Below, one piece after another: positions 9,101 through 16,852 of a DNA stretch of 64,000 bases. The notes beneath the pieces were generated by a model. The model was not told the DNA's origin. It saw only the letters and a program-made list of their open reading frames with translations, and did no database searches. The DNA is from Flavipsychrobacter sp. Its GTDB lineage: Bacteria > Bacteroidota > Bacteroidia > Chitinophagales > Chitinophagaceae. The position numbers and the translations under genes are program-made. Every line of letters begins with the position of its first letter. Within the stretch, counting starts at the first letter, position 1. The stretch lies in the NCBI GenBank assembly GCA_041392855.1, contig JAWKLD010000001.1, forward strand, positions 1,536,001 through 1,600,000, read 5' to 3'.

Positions 9101-9155
9101 CAACAAATAGCAACAGTAACATTAAACTTCGAGATAATAAATGTGCTTTTTTCAT
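6108..9155 (-). CDS. Large multidomain T9SS-secreted surface protein (Ig-like, GEVED, PKD, type A sorting domain)
   Basis: This 1015-aa exported protein starts with a signal peptide (LMLLLLFVGMSVDVFAQ). In order it shows a jelly-roll-like domain of about 165 residues ('GWAVFDLSSIPAGAIVTSAKV'), Ig-like repeats ('GVTYQWQSKPSSGGAF'), a GEVED domain ('VWIDANQNGVYESSEW' to 'GETEDYIINI'), a CARDB-like part, another Ig-like unit, a PKD domain ('LWLFGDGNTSTSLSPKHIY'), and a C-terminal type A sorting signal starting at 'VKIYPNPAKNNVVIEL'. It is probably moved across the outer membrane by the type IX system and anchored or released at the surface, perhaps as an adhesin. No catalytic motif is seen. It is monocistronic with its own terminator. 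Confidence 0.88.
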   Translation of the reverse strand: MKKAHLLSRSLMLLLLFVGMSVDVFAQVTVTINASSGNLKTGSVNSSGTKNSGNMLNIRTLSSGSRGWAVFDLSSIPAGAIVTSAKVKFRTFNTTTSGATNRIRGVNGNPVTMSGTTLFSLLNTGTVLNASSWPGNAANTETVTSAGLTYLENNIGGDVLLGFVRGSTNQYNIYGNTASAANIPKLEITYLTLCTGTPTAGNIISPTNVCPNKGFKISLSGHTVASGVTYQWQSKPSSGGAFTNIAGATATSYNASINTPTDFRCIVSCGNSGQSATTASVSVTVNSFYVCYCNDNLGGNNNVPINNVTVVGTSLNNTSTGTASGFYTQYPPTGSTTASLQKGGMYEIAVAYGASAEGAVWIDANQNGVYESSEWTRINTSGTSGTAFVQVPANAVLGLTGMRVRSAAAGNSLGAGNACSNRSSGETEDYIINITPAPANDVRVLTLLNPSNDIAICPYIDIPVRAIIYNNGTNPQTNFDIYAVLTGAGANTINITYPGTLAPFTSDTLLLTTYNMQLVSNHTVQAYTVLSNDQDVANDSSKTHAFNIKFSASAPFVSDDSVCFGETAVLPLFGDTLEHKWYDNATGGSVVFKGDTMSLPNLQTNRTFYVTSQEVTYNSGSLATTTATGNGCGGGTMFNVIPNSNMTLDSFAAIFGSTGNQSVSVYYKNGTFSGSETNSGAWTLLGSTTVNVSSTTAQTGFSVNTPLVLQAGNTYGIYVNYNARYTNGTTTFSNADMSIQTGTGLCSQFGGTNNGRMFNGTLFYSSGAIGCESPRVPIKAHVGPKPVVNLGPDLKVCADKKIVLDAGNSGALYKWSTGEKTQTIDVTGKAGVYTVEVDQYCIENDTVTIQLDPLPSLDGISFVKFGNEYQYKTANLQHTDRVLWLFGDGNTSTSLSPKHIYATDGAYTVTLIAYNQCGTDTTRLVIPLDVKNVVVDKGVKIYPNPAKNNVVIELTDGISINEINIVNVLGASVYKQGITNSNKINIDISNMPVGNYIVRMNTDDGVINKQLIIVR

Positions 9156-9322
9156 ATTCGGGATTTTTTACAGATTACCGTATATAAAAAGACACCCCTA
9201 CTATTTCCTTTAGTTGGCGGAAAAATGCTACTAAGCATGATTTTAACCAAGTATTAATACATTGCTAAACTCGTCGTTCTTATCAACTTTATGACGTAGA
9301 TTAGCGCACAAACCACTTTGTT

Positions 9323-10282
9323 ATGACAATTACGCAACTTGAGTATGTGGTAGCAGTAGCTACTTATAAAAGTTTTGTAGCGGCAGCTGAAAAATGTTTT
9401 GTAACACAGCCAACGCTTAGTATGCAAATACAAAAGCTGGAAGATGAACTAGGAGTTAAACTTTTTGACAGAAATAAACACCCTATAGCAATAACAGCTA
9501 TGGGAGAAGCTATAGTAGATCAAGCAAGAGTTGTTCTTTCTGAATGCGAAAAAGTAAACGAACTTATACTGAATCAACAAAATTCAGTTGCGGGAACATT
9601 TAAACTTTCGGTAATACCTACTATTGCTCCTTATATTTTACCTGGTTTACTACAGCACTATTCAGAAAACTATCCCGAGGTTAAACTACAGGTTAAAGAA
9701 ATGGAGACCGACCAGATCATTACAGCTCTTAACAATAATGAAATAGATGCAGGATTGTTAAGTACACCACTGGAACAATCTAGTATCAAAGAATATCCAT
9801 TGTTTTACGAACCATTCATAGCCTACTTTTCAGAAAATGAAAAAGCCGTTTTAAAGAAGAGAATGGTAACACCTGAAGATATTGCTCTTGATAAAATATG
9901 GTTATTAAACGAAGGACATTGTATGCGCAATCAGGTTCTAGACCTATGCAGTGATAATATTCAGAAACTTCAAGCTGATAGAGCTTACAGATACGAATCG
10001 AGTAACGTAGAAACGCTACGTAAAATGGTGGATAAGAATGGAGGACTTACCATCCTTCCTGAGTTAGCTACCTTTGAATTTGACGAAGATCGTATGGAAA
10101 GAGTTAGATATTTTGAAAACCCAGAACCTGTTCGTGAAATTGCTTTAGTAACCAACAGTCACTTTGTACGTTTATCTCTCCTACAAAGCCTTATGGATGA
10201 GATCAGTAATCTAGTGCCTGAAAAAATGAGGGTGCAAAAGAAAAACAGAAAAGTATTACGTATTCAGTCTGCTAAACTGTAG
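9323..10282 (+). CDS. oxyR: Peroxide-sensing LysR-type regulator OxyR
   Basis: The 319-aa protein has an N-terminal winged helix ('FVTQPTLSMQIQKLEDELG') and a LysR effector domain. The redox loop reads NEGHCMRNQVLDLC, with Cys200 and Cys209 in the same 9-residue spacing as Cys199/Cys208 of E. coli OxyR. The following 'SSNVETLRKMV' and 'GLTILPELA' also match OxyR. It should form a disulfide on H2O2 exposure and activate peroxide-defence genes; no katG or ahpCF lies nearby. It is divergent from the large surface-protein gene, and its 3' end overlaps the convergent methyltransferase gene by 11 nt. Confidence 0.93.
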   Translation: MTITQLEYVVAVATYKSFVAAAEKCFVTQPTLSMQIQKLEDELGVKLFDRNKHPIAITAMGEAIVDQARVVLSECEKVNELILNQQNSVAGTFKLSVIPTIAPYILPGLLQHYSENYPEVKLQVKEMETDQIITALNNNEIDAGLLSTPLEQSSIKEYPLFYEPFIAYFSENEKAVLKKRMVTPEDIALDKIWLLNEGHCMRNQVLDLCSDNIQKLQADRAYRYESSNVETLRKMVDKNGGLTILPELATFEFDEDRMERVRYFENPEPVREIALVTNSHFVRLSLLQSLMDEISNLVPEKMRVQKKNRKVLRIQSAKL

Positions 10283-10919
10283 CAATAACTATACGATTGA
10301 TATCATATTTCAGCACTGTATTACTAGGAAATACGGTGCTGATCTGTTCTAGGGCATCCTCCCAAAGAGGATAGCCATTCACTATATAGTTGAGCACAAA
10401 ACTACCTCCATTGTTTAATGCATTTCTACATTGAAGTAGAAAACCCTCTTCTGTTACAAACTCTGCAGGCACTCTACTATTAAATATATCTACGACAATT
10501 AAATCATACTTTCTATCAATAGTCCTCATATACTCTTGAGCATCTGCACATATAAACCGAACTGCAACATCCTTATCAAAGAAGGCCTTGGCATAGTCTA
10601 TTATATTATCATCGATCTCTACAACAGTATATTGAGCAGCAATACTTTTTTCTTCAAGCATTTGTATACCACTGCATAGCCCTCCACCTAAAAATAGAAT
10701 CTCCTTAGCATCATGCAATTGAGCCTTCAAATGTTTGAATGCCATCTTCATGGGCTTATACCTCTTCCCATCTGAATACAAAGCATCTTCTGTAGCCAAC
10801 TGAAACTGCCCTCTATAAATAAAAAGTTCCAGCACATCGTTATGTGTACTAGAACTCTTCTTTATCCTTACGGGGAATAAATAGCTTAATAATCTTTTAT
10901 AGTAAGCAGCCCGATACAA
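10272..10919 (-). CDS. Spermidine-synthase-like SAM-dependent methyltransferase fold protein
   Basis: The 215-aa protein has a Rossmann SAM-binding core: 'EILFLGGGLCSGIQML' (motif I), 'YTVVEIDDNIIDYAK' (motif II, acidic end), 'VRFICADAQEYM' and 'YDLIVVDIFNSRVPAEF'. The pattern is that of the spermine/spermidine synthase superfamily, but the N-terminal beta-hairpin domain is short and polyamine-site residues are not evident, so the actual substrate is unknown. No ATG is available near the right length. The start is probably the TTG at 10919, only 6 nt after the M48 protease stop, which indicates an operon with that gene. Its 3' end overlaps oxyR on the other strand. Confidence 0.8.
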   Translation of the reverse strand: MYRAAYYKRLLSYLFPVRIKKSSSTHNDVLELFIYRGQFQLATEDALYSDGKRYKPMKMAFKHLKAQLHDAKEILFLGGGLCSGIQMLEEKSIAAQYTVVEIDDNIIDYAKAFFDKDVAVRFICADAQEYMRTIDRKYDLIVVDIFNSRVPAEFVTEEGFLLQCRNALNNGGSFVLNYIVNGYPLWEDALEQISTVFPSNTVLKYDINRIVIATV

Positions 10920-10925
10920 TAATAA

Positions 10926-11747
10926 CTATTGAGGTTTGTAATACTTCATTGCCTCTGGCAATAATCCTTTAATATCGTTTATCCTACGCTGATTGCTAGG
11001 GTGAGTACTTAAAAATTCAGGTGGAGCCTGACCACCACTCAATGCCGCCATTCTTCCCCAAAAATTTACTGCCTCATTTGGGTTATAACCAGCCATAGCC
11101 ATAAAAATTAAACCCATGCGATCGGCTTCACTCTCATGAGAACGAGAATAAGCTAATACGCCTAATTGAGAACCTACACCATACGCAGCATTAAACAACT
11201 GTTGTGCCTGTGCAGGCTTAGTAGATAACAACGCAGATAATGTAACACCACCTGCTTGAGCTACCATTTGCTGGCTCATACGCTCGTTACCATGGCGTGC
11301 AATTGCATGGGCTATCTCGTGTCCCATTATTACGGCAAGACCAGTTTCGGTTTGTGCAACGGGCATTATACCTGTATAAACAACAACCTTACCACCTGGC
11401 ATACACCAAGCATTCACTTGATTTTCATTTACAAGATTGAACTCCCATTGGTAGCCACTAATGAGATTTTGTTGCCCTCTACTTGCTAAATACTGAGTAA
11501 CAGCCTTGGCCATTTTATCTCCTACCCTTTTCACCATTTCCACATCTCTAGTACCTTGCATTGGTTTATTCTCTGAAAGGAAAGATGCGTATTGGTTGTT
11601 TGCCATACTTCTCAATTCACCTTCACCTACTATGTTTAGAGAACTTCTACCTGTAACAGGATTTTTAAAACAAGAAACCAATGACACAGACAGAAAACCT
11701 GCCAATAATAAAACTGATATCTTCGTTGCAGTAGATATACGCTTCAT
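10926..11747 (-). CDS. M48-family metalloprotease lipoprotein
   Basis: The 273-aa protein has a lipoprotein signal with lipobox LVSC and Cys26 as the lipid site. The zinc motif HEIAH is at 143-147 and the third ligand comes from 'ESEADRMG'. The fold resembles BepA/LoiP-type periplasmic M48 proteases that survey outer-membrane protein assembly. The 'NPVTGRSSLNIV' opening is common to this group. It is the first gene of a two-gene unit with the methyltransferase-like gene downstream. Confidence 0.93.
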   Translation of the reverse strand: MKRISTATKISVLLLAGFLSVSLVSCFKNPVTGRSSLNIVGEGELRSMANNQYASFLSENKPMQGTRDVEMVKRVGDKMAKAVTQYLASRGQQNLISGYQWEFNLVNENQVNAWCMPGGKVVVYTGIMPVAQTETGLAVIMGHEIAHAIARHGNERMSQQMVAQAGGVTLSALLSTKPAQAQQLFNAAYGVGSQLGVLAYSRSHESEADRMGLIFMAMAGYNPNEAVNFWGRMAALSGGQAPPEFLSTHPSNQRRINDIKGLLPEAMKYYKPQ

Positions 11748-11814
11748 AACTAACTGTTATTTATAGAAATAGTAAATATTACTGTAAAAGTAGCTAAACA
11801 GGATGAACTAAGTC

Positions 11815-12459
11815 TTAACTATTATTCTTTCTGCGAAATTTTCGCTTTTTGAACATGGCTACTTTGCTTTCGTTTCCCTGGATCAATCTATTGATATTCT
11901 TGTAGTGTGTTAACACCACTAAACAAGCTGCTGCTATGGCAAATAGTCTATAGCTTAACTCGGGCTCTCTAAAAATAAAAAGGATCAATAAAGGAAATGC
12001 TATACTCGCACTAATAGAACTTAAAGACACATAGCGTGTTACAAAAAGCATTAATAAGAAAACCCCAATAAGACTTACTGCTACTAAGGGCTGTATTGCT
12101 GCGATCATTCCAAATAATGTAGCAATACCTTTACCACCTCTAAAGTCTGCCCAAATAGGGAAAATATGACCTAATACAGCTGCTAAGCCTAAGAATACTT
12201 GTAAATTAACTAACTGTTCAGTATCCCAACCTGAAAGAAAAATAACAGATAATTTAACGGCTAAGACACCTTTTAAAACATCTATAAGCATTACAGCAAT
12301 CCCGGCTTTAGCCCCTAATATTCTTGATGTATTCGTTGCACCGGAGTTTCCACTACCGTGTTCACGAATATCTATACCAAAAATTCTTTTGCTTACTAGA
12401 ACAGCTGTAGGTATCGAGCCAATCAAGTATGCAAGGGTAATCAGAATTGCTATATCCAT
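11815..12459 (-). CDS. plsY: Glycerol-3-phosphate acyltransferase PlsY
   Basis: The 214-aa integral membrane protein moves an acyl group from acyl-phosphate to glycerol-3-phosphate, making lysophosphatidic acid for phospholipids. The PlsY signatures are intact: 'GSIPTAVLVSK', 'REHGSGNSGATNTSRILG' (phosphate loop) and 'WADFRGGKGIATLFG'. About five transmembrane helices are visible, and a basic C-terminus (KKRKFRRKNN) follows. It stands apart from its neighbours. A 12-bp palindrome lies 48 nt upstream of the start. Confidence 0.96.
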   Translation of the reverse strand: MDIAILITLAYLIGSIPTAVLVSKRIFGIDIREHGSGNSGATNTSRILGAKAGIAVMLIDVLKGVLAVKLSVIFLSGWDTEQLVNLQVFLGLAAVLGHIFPIWADFRGGKGIATLFGMIAAIQPLVAVSLIGVFLLMLFVTRYVSLSSISASIAFPLLILFIFREPELSYRLFAIAAACLVVLTHYKNINRLIQGNESKVAMFKKRKFRRKNNS

Positions 12460-12507
12460 ACTTATATTAAATCGGTGAAGGGGTGAATATACTATTTTGT
12501 TTCAACT

Positions 12508-12519
12508 TATCCTAGGATA
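12508..12519. promoter_or_regulatory. 12-bp palindrome upstream of plsY
   Basis: TATCCTAGGATA is a perfect palindrome 48 nt upstream of the plsY ATG in a 137-nt intergenic region otherwise without clear signals. It could be a regulator-binding site. This rests on symmetry only. Confidence 0.2.
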
Positions 12520-12596
12520 GTATTCCACAAACAAACACAAAACACTGACAATCAAATAGTTAAAAAGGAGCTTTAAGAAAAGTATAACAAAATTGC

Positions 12597-13412
12597 CTAT
12601 TTATATGTTTTAACCGCTACCCAGTTCCCCATCTCCTTATATTCAGATTGGAAAAAGCCTGCTTCATCAGCAGCATTTAAGATAACCTCCTTATCTTCCG
12701 GCATAATACCACTAAGCAGTAATACTCCTTCATCAGTAAGCATAGCATACATTTCTGTCATATACTGCAGTAGAATATTTCTATTAATATTCGCTAATAT
12801 AATATTGTATTTATTACCATACTCCTTATCTAAAGTAGCATGATATGTGGTAATCTTCGATGAATTGTTTCGTTCACTATTCTCAATCGTATTTTCATAC
12901 GACCATTCATCATTATCAATAGCTGTTATATTATCAGCACCAAGCATTTCTGCCAATATAGCCAACACGCCTGTACCCGTACCAAAATCAAGTACTGTCT
13001 TTTGCTTGAAATCTATACTGCTCATATACTCTATCATCAGCTGCGTTGTTGCATGATGCCCTGTGCCAAAAGACATTTTAGGTGTTATTATAATTTCATA
13101 CTGCACACCATCTACAGGTTTATGAAAATCAGCCCTTACTGCACAAAAATCACCTACAATTACAGGCTCAAAACTACTCTCCCACTTAGCGTTCCAGTTC
13201 TCATTTTCGATATCTTCCGTGCTATAACTAATGCCATACTGTTCAATTACTGTGCTTAGCTCTTCCTCACTCCATTTATCTTCTGCTACAAATGCTGCTA
13301 AATGAGTATCAGTTTCTTCAAAACCATCAAAACCAATATCACTTAAGCTAGCAATGACCATTTCGGCCAAATCCTCATTAATATCAGGAAAAGAAACTTT
13401 TATATAATTCAT
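12597..13412 (-). CDS. prmA: Ribosomal protein L11 methyltransferase PrmA
   Basis: The 271-aa enzyme has an N-terminal substrate-recognition domain (about 1-100) and a C-terminal class I SAM domain. 'MSFGTGHHATTQLM' is the characteristic PrmA motif, followed by 'VLDFGTGTGVLAILAEMLGA' (SAM motif I), 'ITAIDNDEWS' and 'IILANINRNILL' (motif IV, N-I-N in place of NPP). It trimethylates L11 on the ribosome. It has its own promoter candidate (TATTTTTG at 13433-13440), overlapping the terminator of the upstream OmpA-like gene. Confidence 0.96.
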   Translation of the reverse strand: MNYIKVSFPDINEDLAEMVIASLSDIGFDGFEETDTHLAAFVAEDKWSEEELSTVIEQYGISYSTEDIENENWNAKWESSFEPVIVGDFCAVRADFHKPVDGVQYEIIITPKMSFGTGHHATTQLMIEYMSSIDFKQKTVLDFGTGTGVLAILAEMLGADNITAIDNDEWSYENTIENSERNNSSKITTYHATLDKEYGNKYNIILANINRNILLQYMTEMYAMLTDEGVLLLSGIMPEDKEVILNAADEAGFFQSEYKEMGNWVAVKTYK

Positions 13413-13432
13413 ACAAGAAATAGATTGTCATA

Positions 13433-13440
13433 CAAAAATA
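13433..13440 (-). promoter_or_regulatory. -7 element (TATTTTTG) for prmA, overlapping a terminator U-tract
   Basis: On the minus strand TATTTTTG fits TAnnTTTG and ends 20 nt before the prmA ATG. The same bases form the end of the stem and the U-tract of the terminator for the preceding gene. Confidence 0.4.
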
Positions 13441-13464
13441 GGCTGTACAAAAAGTACAGCCTAT
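13438..13464 (-). terminator. Terminator of the OmpA/PorE-like gene
   Basis: A perfect 11-bp stem (ATAGGCTGTAC and complement) with a 5-nt loop is followed on the minus strand by TTTTTG, 26 nt after the stop codon. Confidence 0.85.
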
Positions 13465-13490
13465 AATATATCTGTTATAGTGTGTCAATA

Positions 13491-15695
13491 TTAGTTCACT
13501 CTGCTACCTGGATCGCCATAATCCATTTCACCACCCATATCATCATCATCACTCATACCCTCAGACATTTCTAAGTTTTGACTCTGAGTACTCATATTAC
13601 CAGGCTTAGAGCTATCAAACAATACTCTACGAGTTCCATCATCTGATATAATACGTAATTCAGTACGACGGTTTAACTGACGACCTGCAGGGTTATCACT
13701 ACCATCAGCATTTTCGTTCGCAGCTGCTGGCATAGACTCACCAAAGCCTTTAGCCGTCATTCTGCTTCTTTCAATACCAGCTGACTCAAGGTAACTCATT
13801 ACAGATTCAGCACGACGTAAAGAAAGATCTCTATTATAATCAGGATTACCGTGAGCATCAGCGAAAGAGTAGATCTCAACACTTAATGAAGGGTTATCAT
13901 TCATGAAGTTAACAAGAGTATCTAGAGAAGCTACAGAAGATGGACGTAGTTCATCTTTGTTGTAATCGTAATAGATATTGTGTACTTCAAAAGTAGGGAT
14001 CTTAATGATCTCATCCATGTAGATAGTAACACGAACTGTATCATCATCATCTGTACGCTTAACGTCCATAGTGCTTATACTAGCTCTGTGTGTACTGAAA
14101 TCAGCTTTATCTCCTGTAAGAACATAAGAATGTCCTCTCATAAGATTGTAACTGAAAGTACCATCTGTAGAATTGTAGTTTTTAACATTACCTGATTCGT
14201 CAGCCATTTTAACAACAACCTCGTTGATCAATTCTCCAGTTTTGTTGTTTTTAACTTGACCTAGAACTGTTAATGTTGGCTCATATTGTATGCGCCATAT
14301 GTCATCACAACAAGTAGGGTTTTTAAGCGCAATAGCTCCAATACGGTTAGAAACTACATATGCATCAGGCTTACCATAAGAATCTTTGATGAAGTATAAT
14401 TCATCAGCAGATGTATTGATAGGGTAACCTAAGTTCTGTACATTCTTATATCTAGAAGGACCACCTACAGCAGAGTAAACATCAAAACCACCCATAGTTA
14501 CCCATCCATTAGAAGAGAAGTATAGTGTATTTTCTTCTGTATTATAGTAAGGAGTAACCTCATCTTGCTTCGTATTCACTTGCTTACCCGCATTTTGAGG
14601 ACGACGGTAAGTATTATTACGTGGGTCAATTACTGAATACCATATATCATATCCACCACGACTTTGTAATGTACGATTTGAAGAGAAGAATAAAATTTCT
14701 TTCTTACCCACTTTAGCTATAAAAGGTTGTGTACTACTAGAACCTGAAGAGTTAATATCGTTACCTAATAGTTCAGGACTACTCCAAGAAGAACCTTTGA
14801 ACTCAGATACATATATTTTACACATAGTAGTCATAGAATCACCTCTACGACATTTTGTAAAGTAAAAGCGCTCACCACCTGGGCTATATACACCATTACC
14901 AACGTGTTCTTTGTTAGAATTAAAATCTCCGTCATTAAAGTATAGCGGCCATTCAAAAGAATCTACTTCATTTGTATACTGCTGCTTCTTAGACACCATA
15001 AATCTTGAGAAGAAGTTTTGCGTAGCAGTACTTCTATCAATAACGATAGGATCATTTGCACGCATAGTAGAGAAAAGAAGTGCAGTATCTCCTAATGGAT
15101 AAGGTGCAGATTCTGTATAAGCACTGTTCACATTAGGTCCAGCATTCTTAACATTAACTGGCTGAGGATCTTTCATTGAATTAACAGCCATACTACAACC
15201 CTCTATCTCACGTAAAGCTCTTTTCTTAAGCTTTTTATATGTCTTAGGATTATCTTTTATAAATTGATTGAACTGATCTACAGCTTTAGAATAGTCTCCT
15301 GACATCTTTGTCATTACCGCTTGCTTGTAAATAGCTTCAGGGTAAAGTTTAGAAGCCATACCATAAGCCTCACCAAAATAGTGTGCTGCAGGTATATAGT
15401 CACGAGTTAACCAATAACACTCTGCTAATTGATAAGTCAAATACGGATTACGAGGCTGCTCTTGCTTCAATTGTTGGTAGTAATGAATTGCATCAAAATA
15501 ACCACCAGCACGGAAAAGGTTATCTGCCCAACGTAGCTTCCTGTGATATGGAAGTTTTTCTACAGGATCGTTTGCCTGATTTCTGTATTTATTTTTTTTC
15601 TGTCGCTGCGCAGATGCATCAAATTGTACTGAAGTTGATACTACAAATGTAGCTAGAAACAGTAAAAGCCATTTTTTTCTCATATGAGTGAGCAT
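13491..15695 (-). CDS. OmpA-family protein with TPR and beta-propeller repeats, PorE-like
   Basis: The 734-aa protein has a signal peptide (start at 15695 or the second Met at 15683; cleavage near 'DASAQ'). Four to five TPR helices follow (about 45-180), then WD40/PD40-type propeller repeats ('GVYSPGGERFYFTKCRRGD', 'ILFFSSNRTLQSRGGYDIW', 'LYFSSNGWVTMGGFDVYSA'), a CarboxypepD-like strand domain ('LTVLGQVKNNKTGELINEV'), and an OmpA C-terminal peptidoglycan-binding domain with 'DAHGNPDYNRDLSLRRAESV' and 'NRRTEL'. This layout is that of PorE and related proteins that tie T9SS outer-membrane parts to the cell wall. The C-terminus is acidic (DDDDMGGE). It is the last gene of a cassette with the PorP/SprF-like and gliding-type genes. 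Confidence 0.9.
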   Translation of the reverse strand: MLTHMRKKWLLLFLATFVVSTSVQFDASAQRQKKNKYRNQANDPVEKLPYHRKLRWADNLFRAGGYFDAIHYYQQLKQEQPRNPYLTYQLAECYWLTRDYIPAAHYFGEAYGMASKLYPEAIYKQAVMTKMSGDYSKAVDQFNQFIKDNPKTYKKLKKRALREIEGCSMAVNSMKDPQPVNVKNAGPNVNSAYTESAPYPLGDTALLFSTMRANDPIVIDRSTATQNFFSRFMVSKKQQYTNEVDSFEWPLYFNDGDFNSNKEHVGNGVYSPGGERFYFTKCRRGDSMTTMCKIYVSEFKGSSWSSPELLGNDINSSGSSSTQPFIAKVGKKEILFFSSNRTLQSRGGYDIWYSVIDPRNNTYRRPQNAGKQVNTKQDEVTPYYNTEENTLYFSSNGWVTMGGFDVYSAVGGPSRYKNVQNLGYPINTSADELYFIKDSYGKPDAYVVSNRIGAIALKNPTCCDDIWRIQYEPTLTVLGQVKNNKTGELINEVVVKMADESGNVKNYNSTDGTFSYNLMRGHSYVLTGDKADFSTHRASISTMDVKRTDDDDTVRVTIYMDEIIKIPTFEVHNIYYDYNKDELRPSSVASLDTLVNFMNDNPSLSVEIYSFADAHGNPDYNRDLSLRRAESVMSYLESAGIERSRMTAKGFGESMPAAANENADGSDNPAGRQLNRRTELRIISDDGTRRVLFDSSKPGNMSTQSQNLEMSEGMSDDDDMGGEMDYGDPGSRVN

Positions 15696-15786
15696 TGTTA
15701 ATGGGTATAAAAGTAAAAATTGGTTTAAATAAAAGAAAGAGTTTGTGTTTTTTTTTACCCTTTCTATCTTTTTTTCATTTTCGTTA

Positions 15787-16830
15787 TTAGAAACGAGTAC
15801 AAGGATATATCAGCTTACGAGCAAAAGACAATGGATGTGGTGCTACATAAGTTAATGATATTTCAAATCCTCCGTTACCGTTTGATGCATTCTTAAGGTC
15901 TGATGTGTTATAATCATAACTCAACCCTACACGTAGTCCTTTGAACTCAACACCAGCATTAATCATGATAGCATCTTGATTTCTATACCAACCTCCTAAG
16001 AAGATAGCTGTAGTATAATTACGGATCTCAGGGTTGTTTCCTAAGATGTAGTGAAACTCATTACCCGCAACTATTTCGCTAGCTGTAGATTGCGATTGGT
16101 ATAATACAGCTGGTCTTAAGCTCAATTTTTCGCTAACATAAGCTACGATACCTAATTGACCAGTGTAACGCATTCCTAAACCAACATCACTATTCTTTTG
16201 TCTTTGGAAAGACTCTTGTGGTTGGTTAAGGTTATTAGCCCCTAAGCCTAAAGTATAGCTAAACTTATAACCTACCATGTGAGCCCAAGAGATACCTGCA
16301 TTTACTGTAAAATAGTTTACTTTGTTATTTAGGTTTTCACCAGAAACACCTGGTTGAAAACCGCCATTTATAAATTCGTCCTGAAAGTATAATTTAGAAA
16401 GGTCTATACTCTTTTGAGTATAACCTCCTTGAAAACCTACAGATAAAGCCTTATTAGTATTAGCACCTAAGAATTTATGATATGCTATTGACGCTAATGC
16501 TGTTAGGTTAGACAAGTTACCATCACCAGCACGGTCATTATAAAGTTGTACACCAGCTGCTAAGTAATCGTCTATAGTAAGGTCACTCACAATAGGTGCG
16601 TCAAAAGATACTGCATATGTTTTGAATGGTACCGTAACACTTCTCCACTGATCGCGGTATATAGCAGATGCACGATATTGACCGTCAAAGTTACCCGTAA
16701 AAGCGGGGTTGACAGTTAATGGTGCTGCGTTAAACTGCGTAAAGTGAACATCCTGTGCTTTACCTGTAAACATCGATAATGCCAATGCGGCTACCAGGCT
16801 TACACGGCTAATGGTATTTTTCCTGATCAT
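15787..16830 (-). CDS. PorP/SprF-family outer-membrane beta-barrel protein
   Basis: The 347-aa protein has a signal peptide ending near 'FTGKAQ' and the family opening 'DVHFTQFNAAPLTVNPAFTG', followed by 'QYRASAIYRDQWRSV'. It then runs as alternating amphipathic strands to a terminal aromatic-Arg end (PCTRF). SprF-type members are dedicated partners needed for secretion or attachment of the adjacent SprB-type protein by the type IX system. The gene starts 22 nt after the gliding-type surface-protein gene and is followed by the PorE-like gene, so the three are very likely one operon. Several such paralogous cassettes are usual per genome. Confidence 0.95.
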   Translation of the reverse strand: MIRKNTISRVSLVAALALSMFTGKAQDVHFTQFNAAPLTVNPAFTGNFDGQYRASAIYRDQWRSVTVPFKTYAVSFDAPIVSDLTIDDYLAAGVQLYNDRAGDGNLSNLTALASIAYHKFLGANTNKALSVGFQGGYTQKSIDLSKLYFQDEFINGGFQPGVSGENLNNKVNYFTVNAGISWAHMVGYKFSYTLGLGANNLNQPQESFQRQKNSDVGLGMRYTGQLGIVAYVSEKLSLRPAVLYQSQSTASEIVAGNEFHYILGNNPEIRNYTTAIFLGGWYRNQDAIMINAGVEFKGLRVGLSYDYNTSDLKNASNGNGGFEISLTYVAPHPLSFARKLIYPCTRF

Positions 16831-16852
16831 GTTATATAATCCTTATAAGTGT

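Noticed and set aside
15696..15786. Terminator between the PorP-like and OmpA-like genes
   Set aside because: Only a weak AGAAAG/CTTTCT pairing with a loop of about 20 nt is present, so read-through in one operon is more likely.
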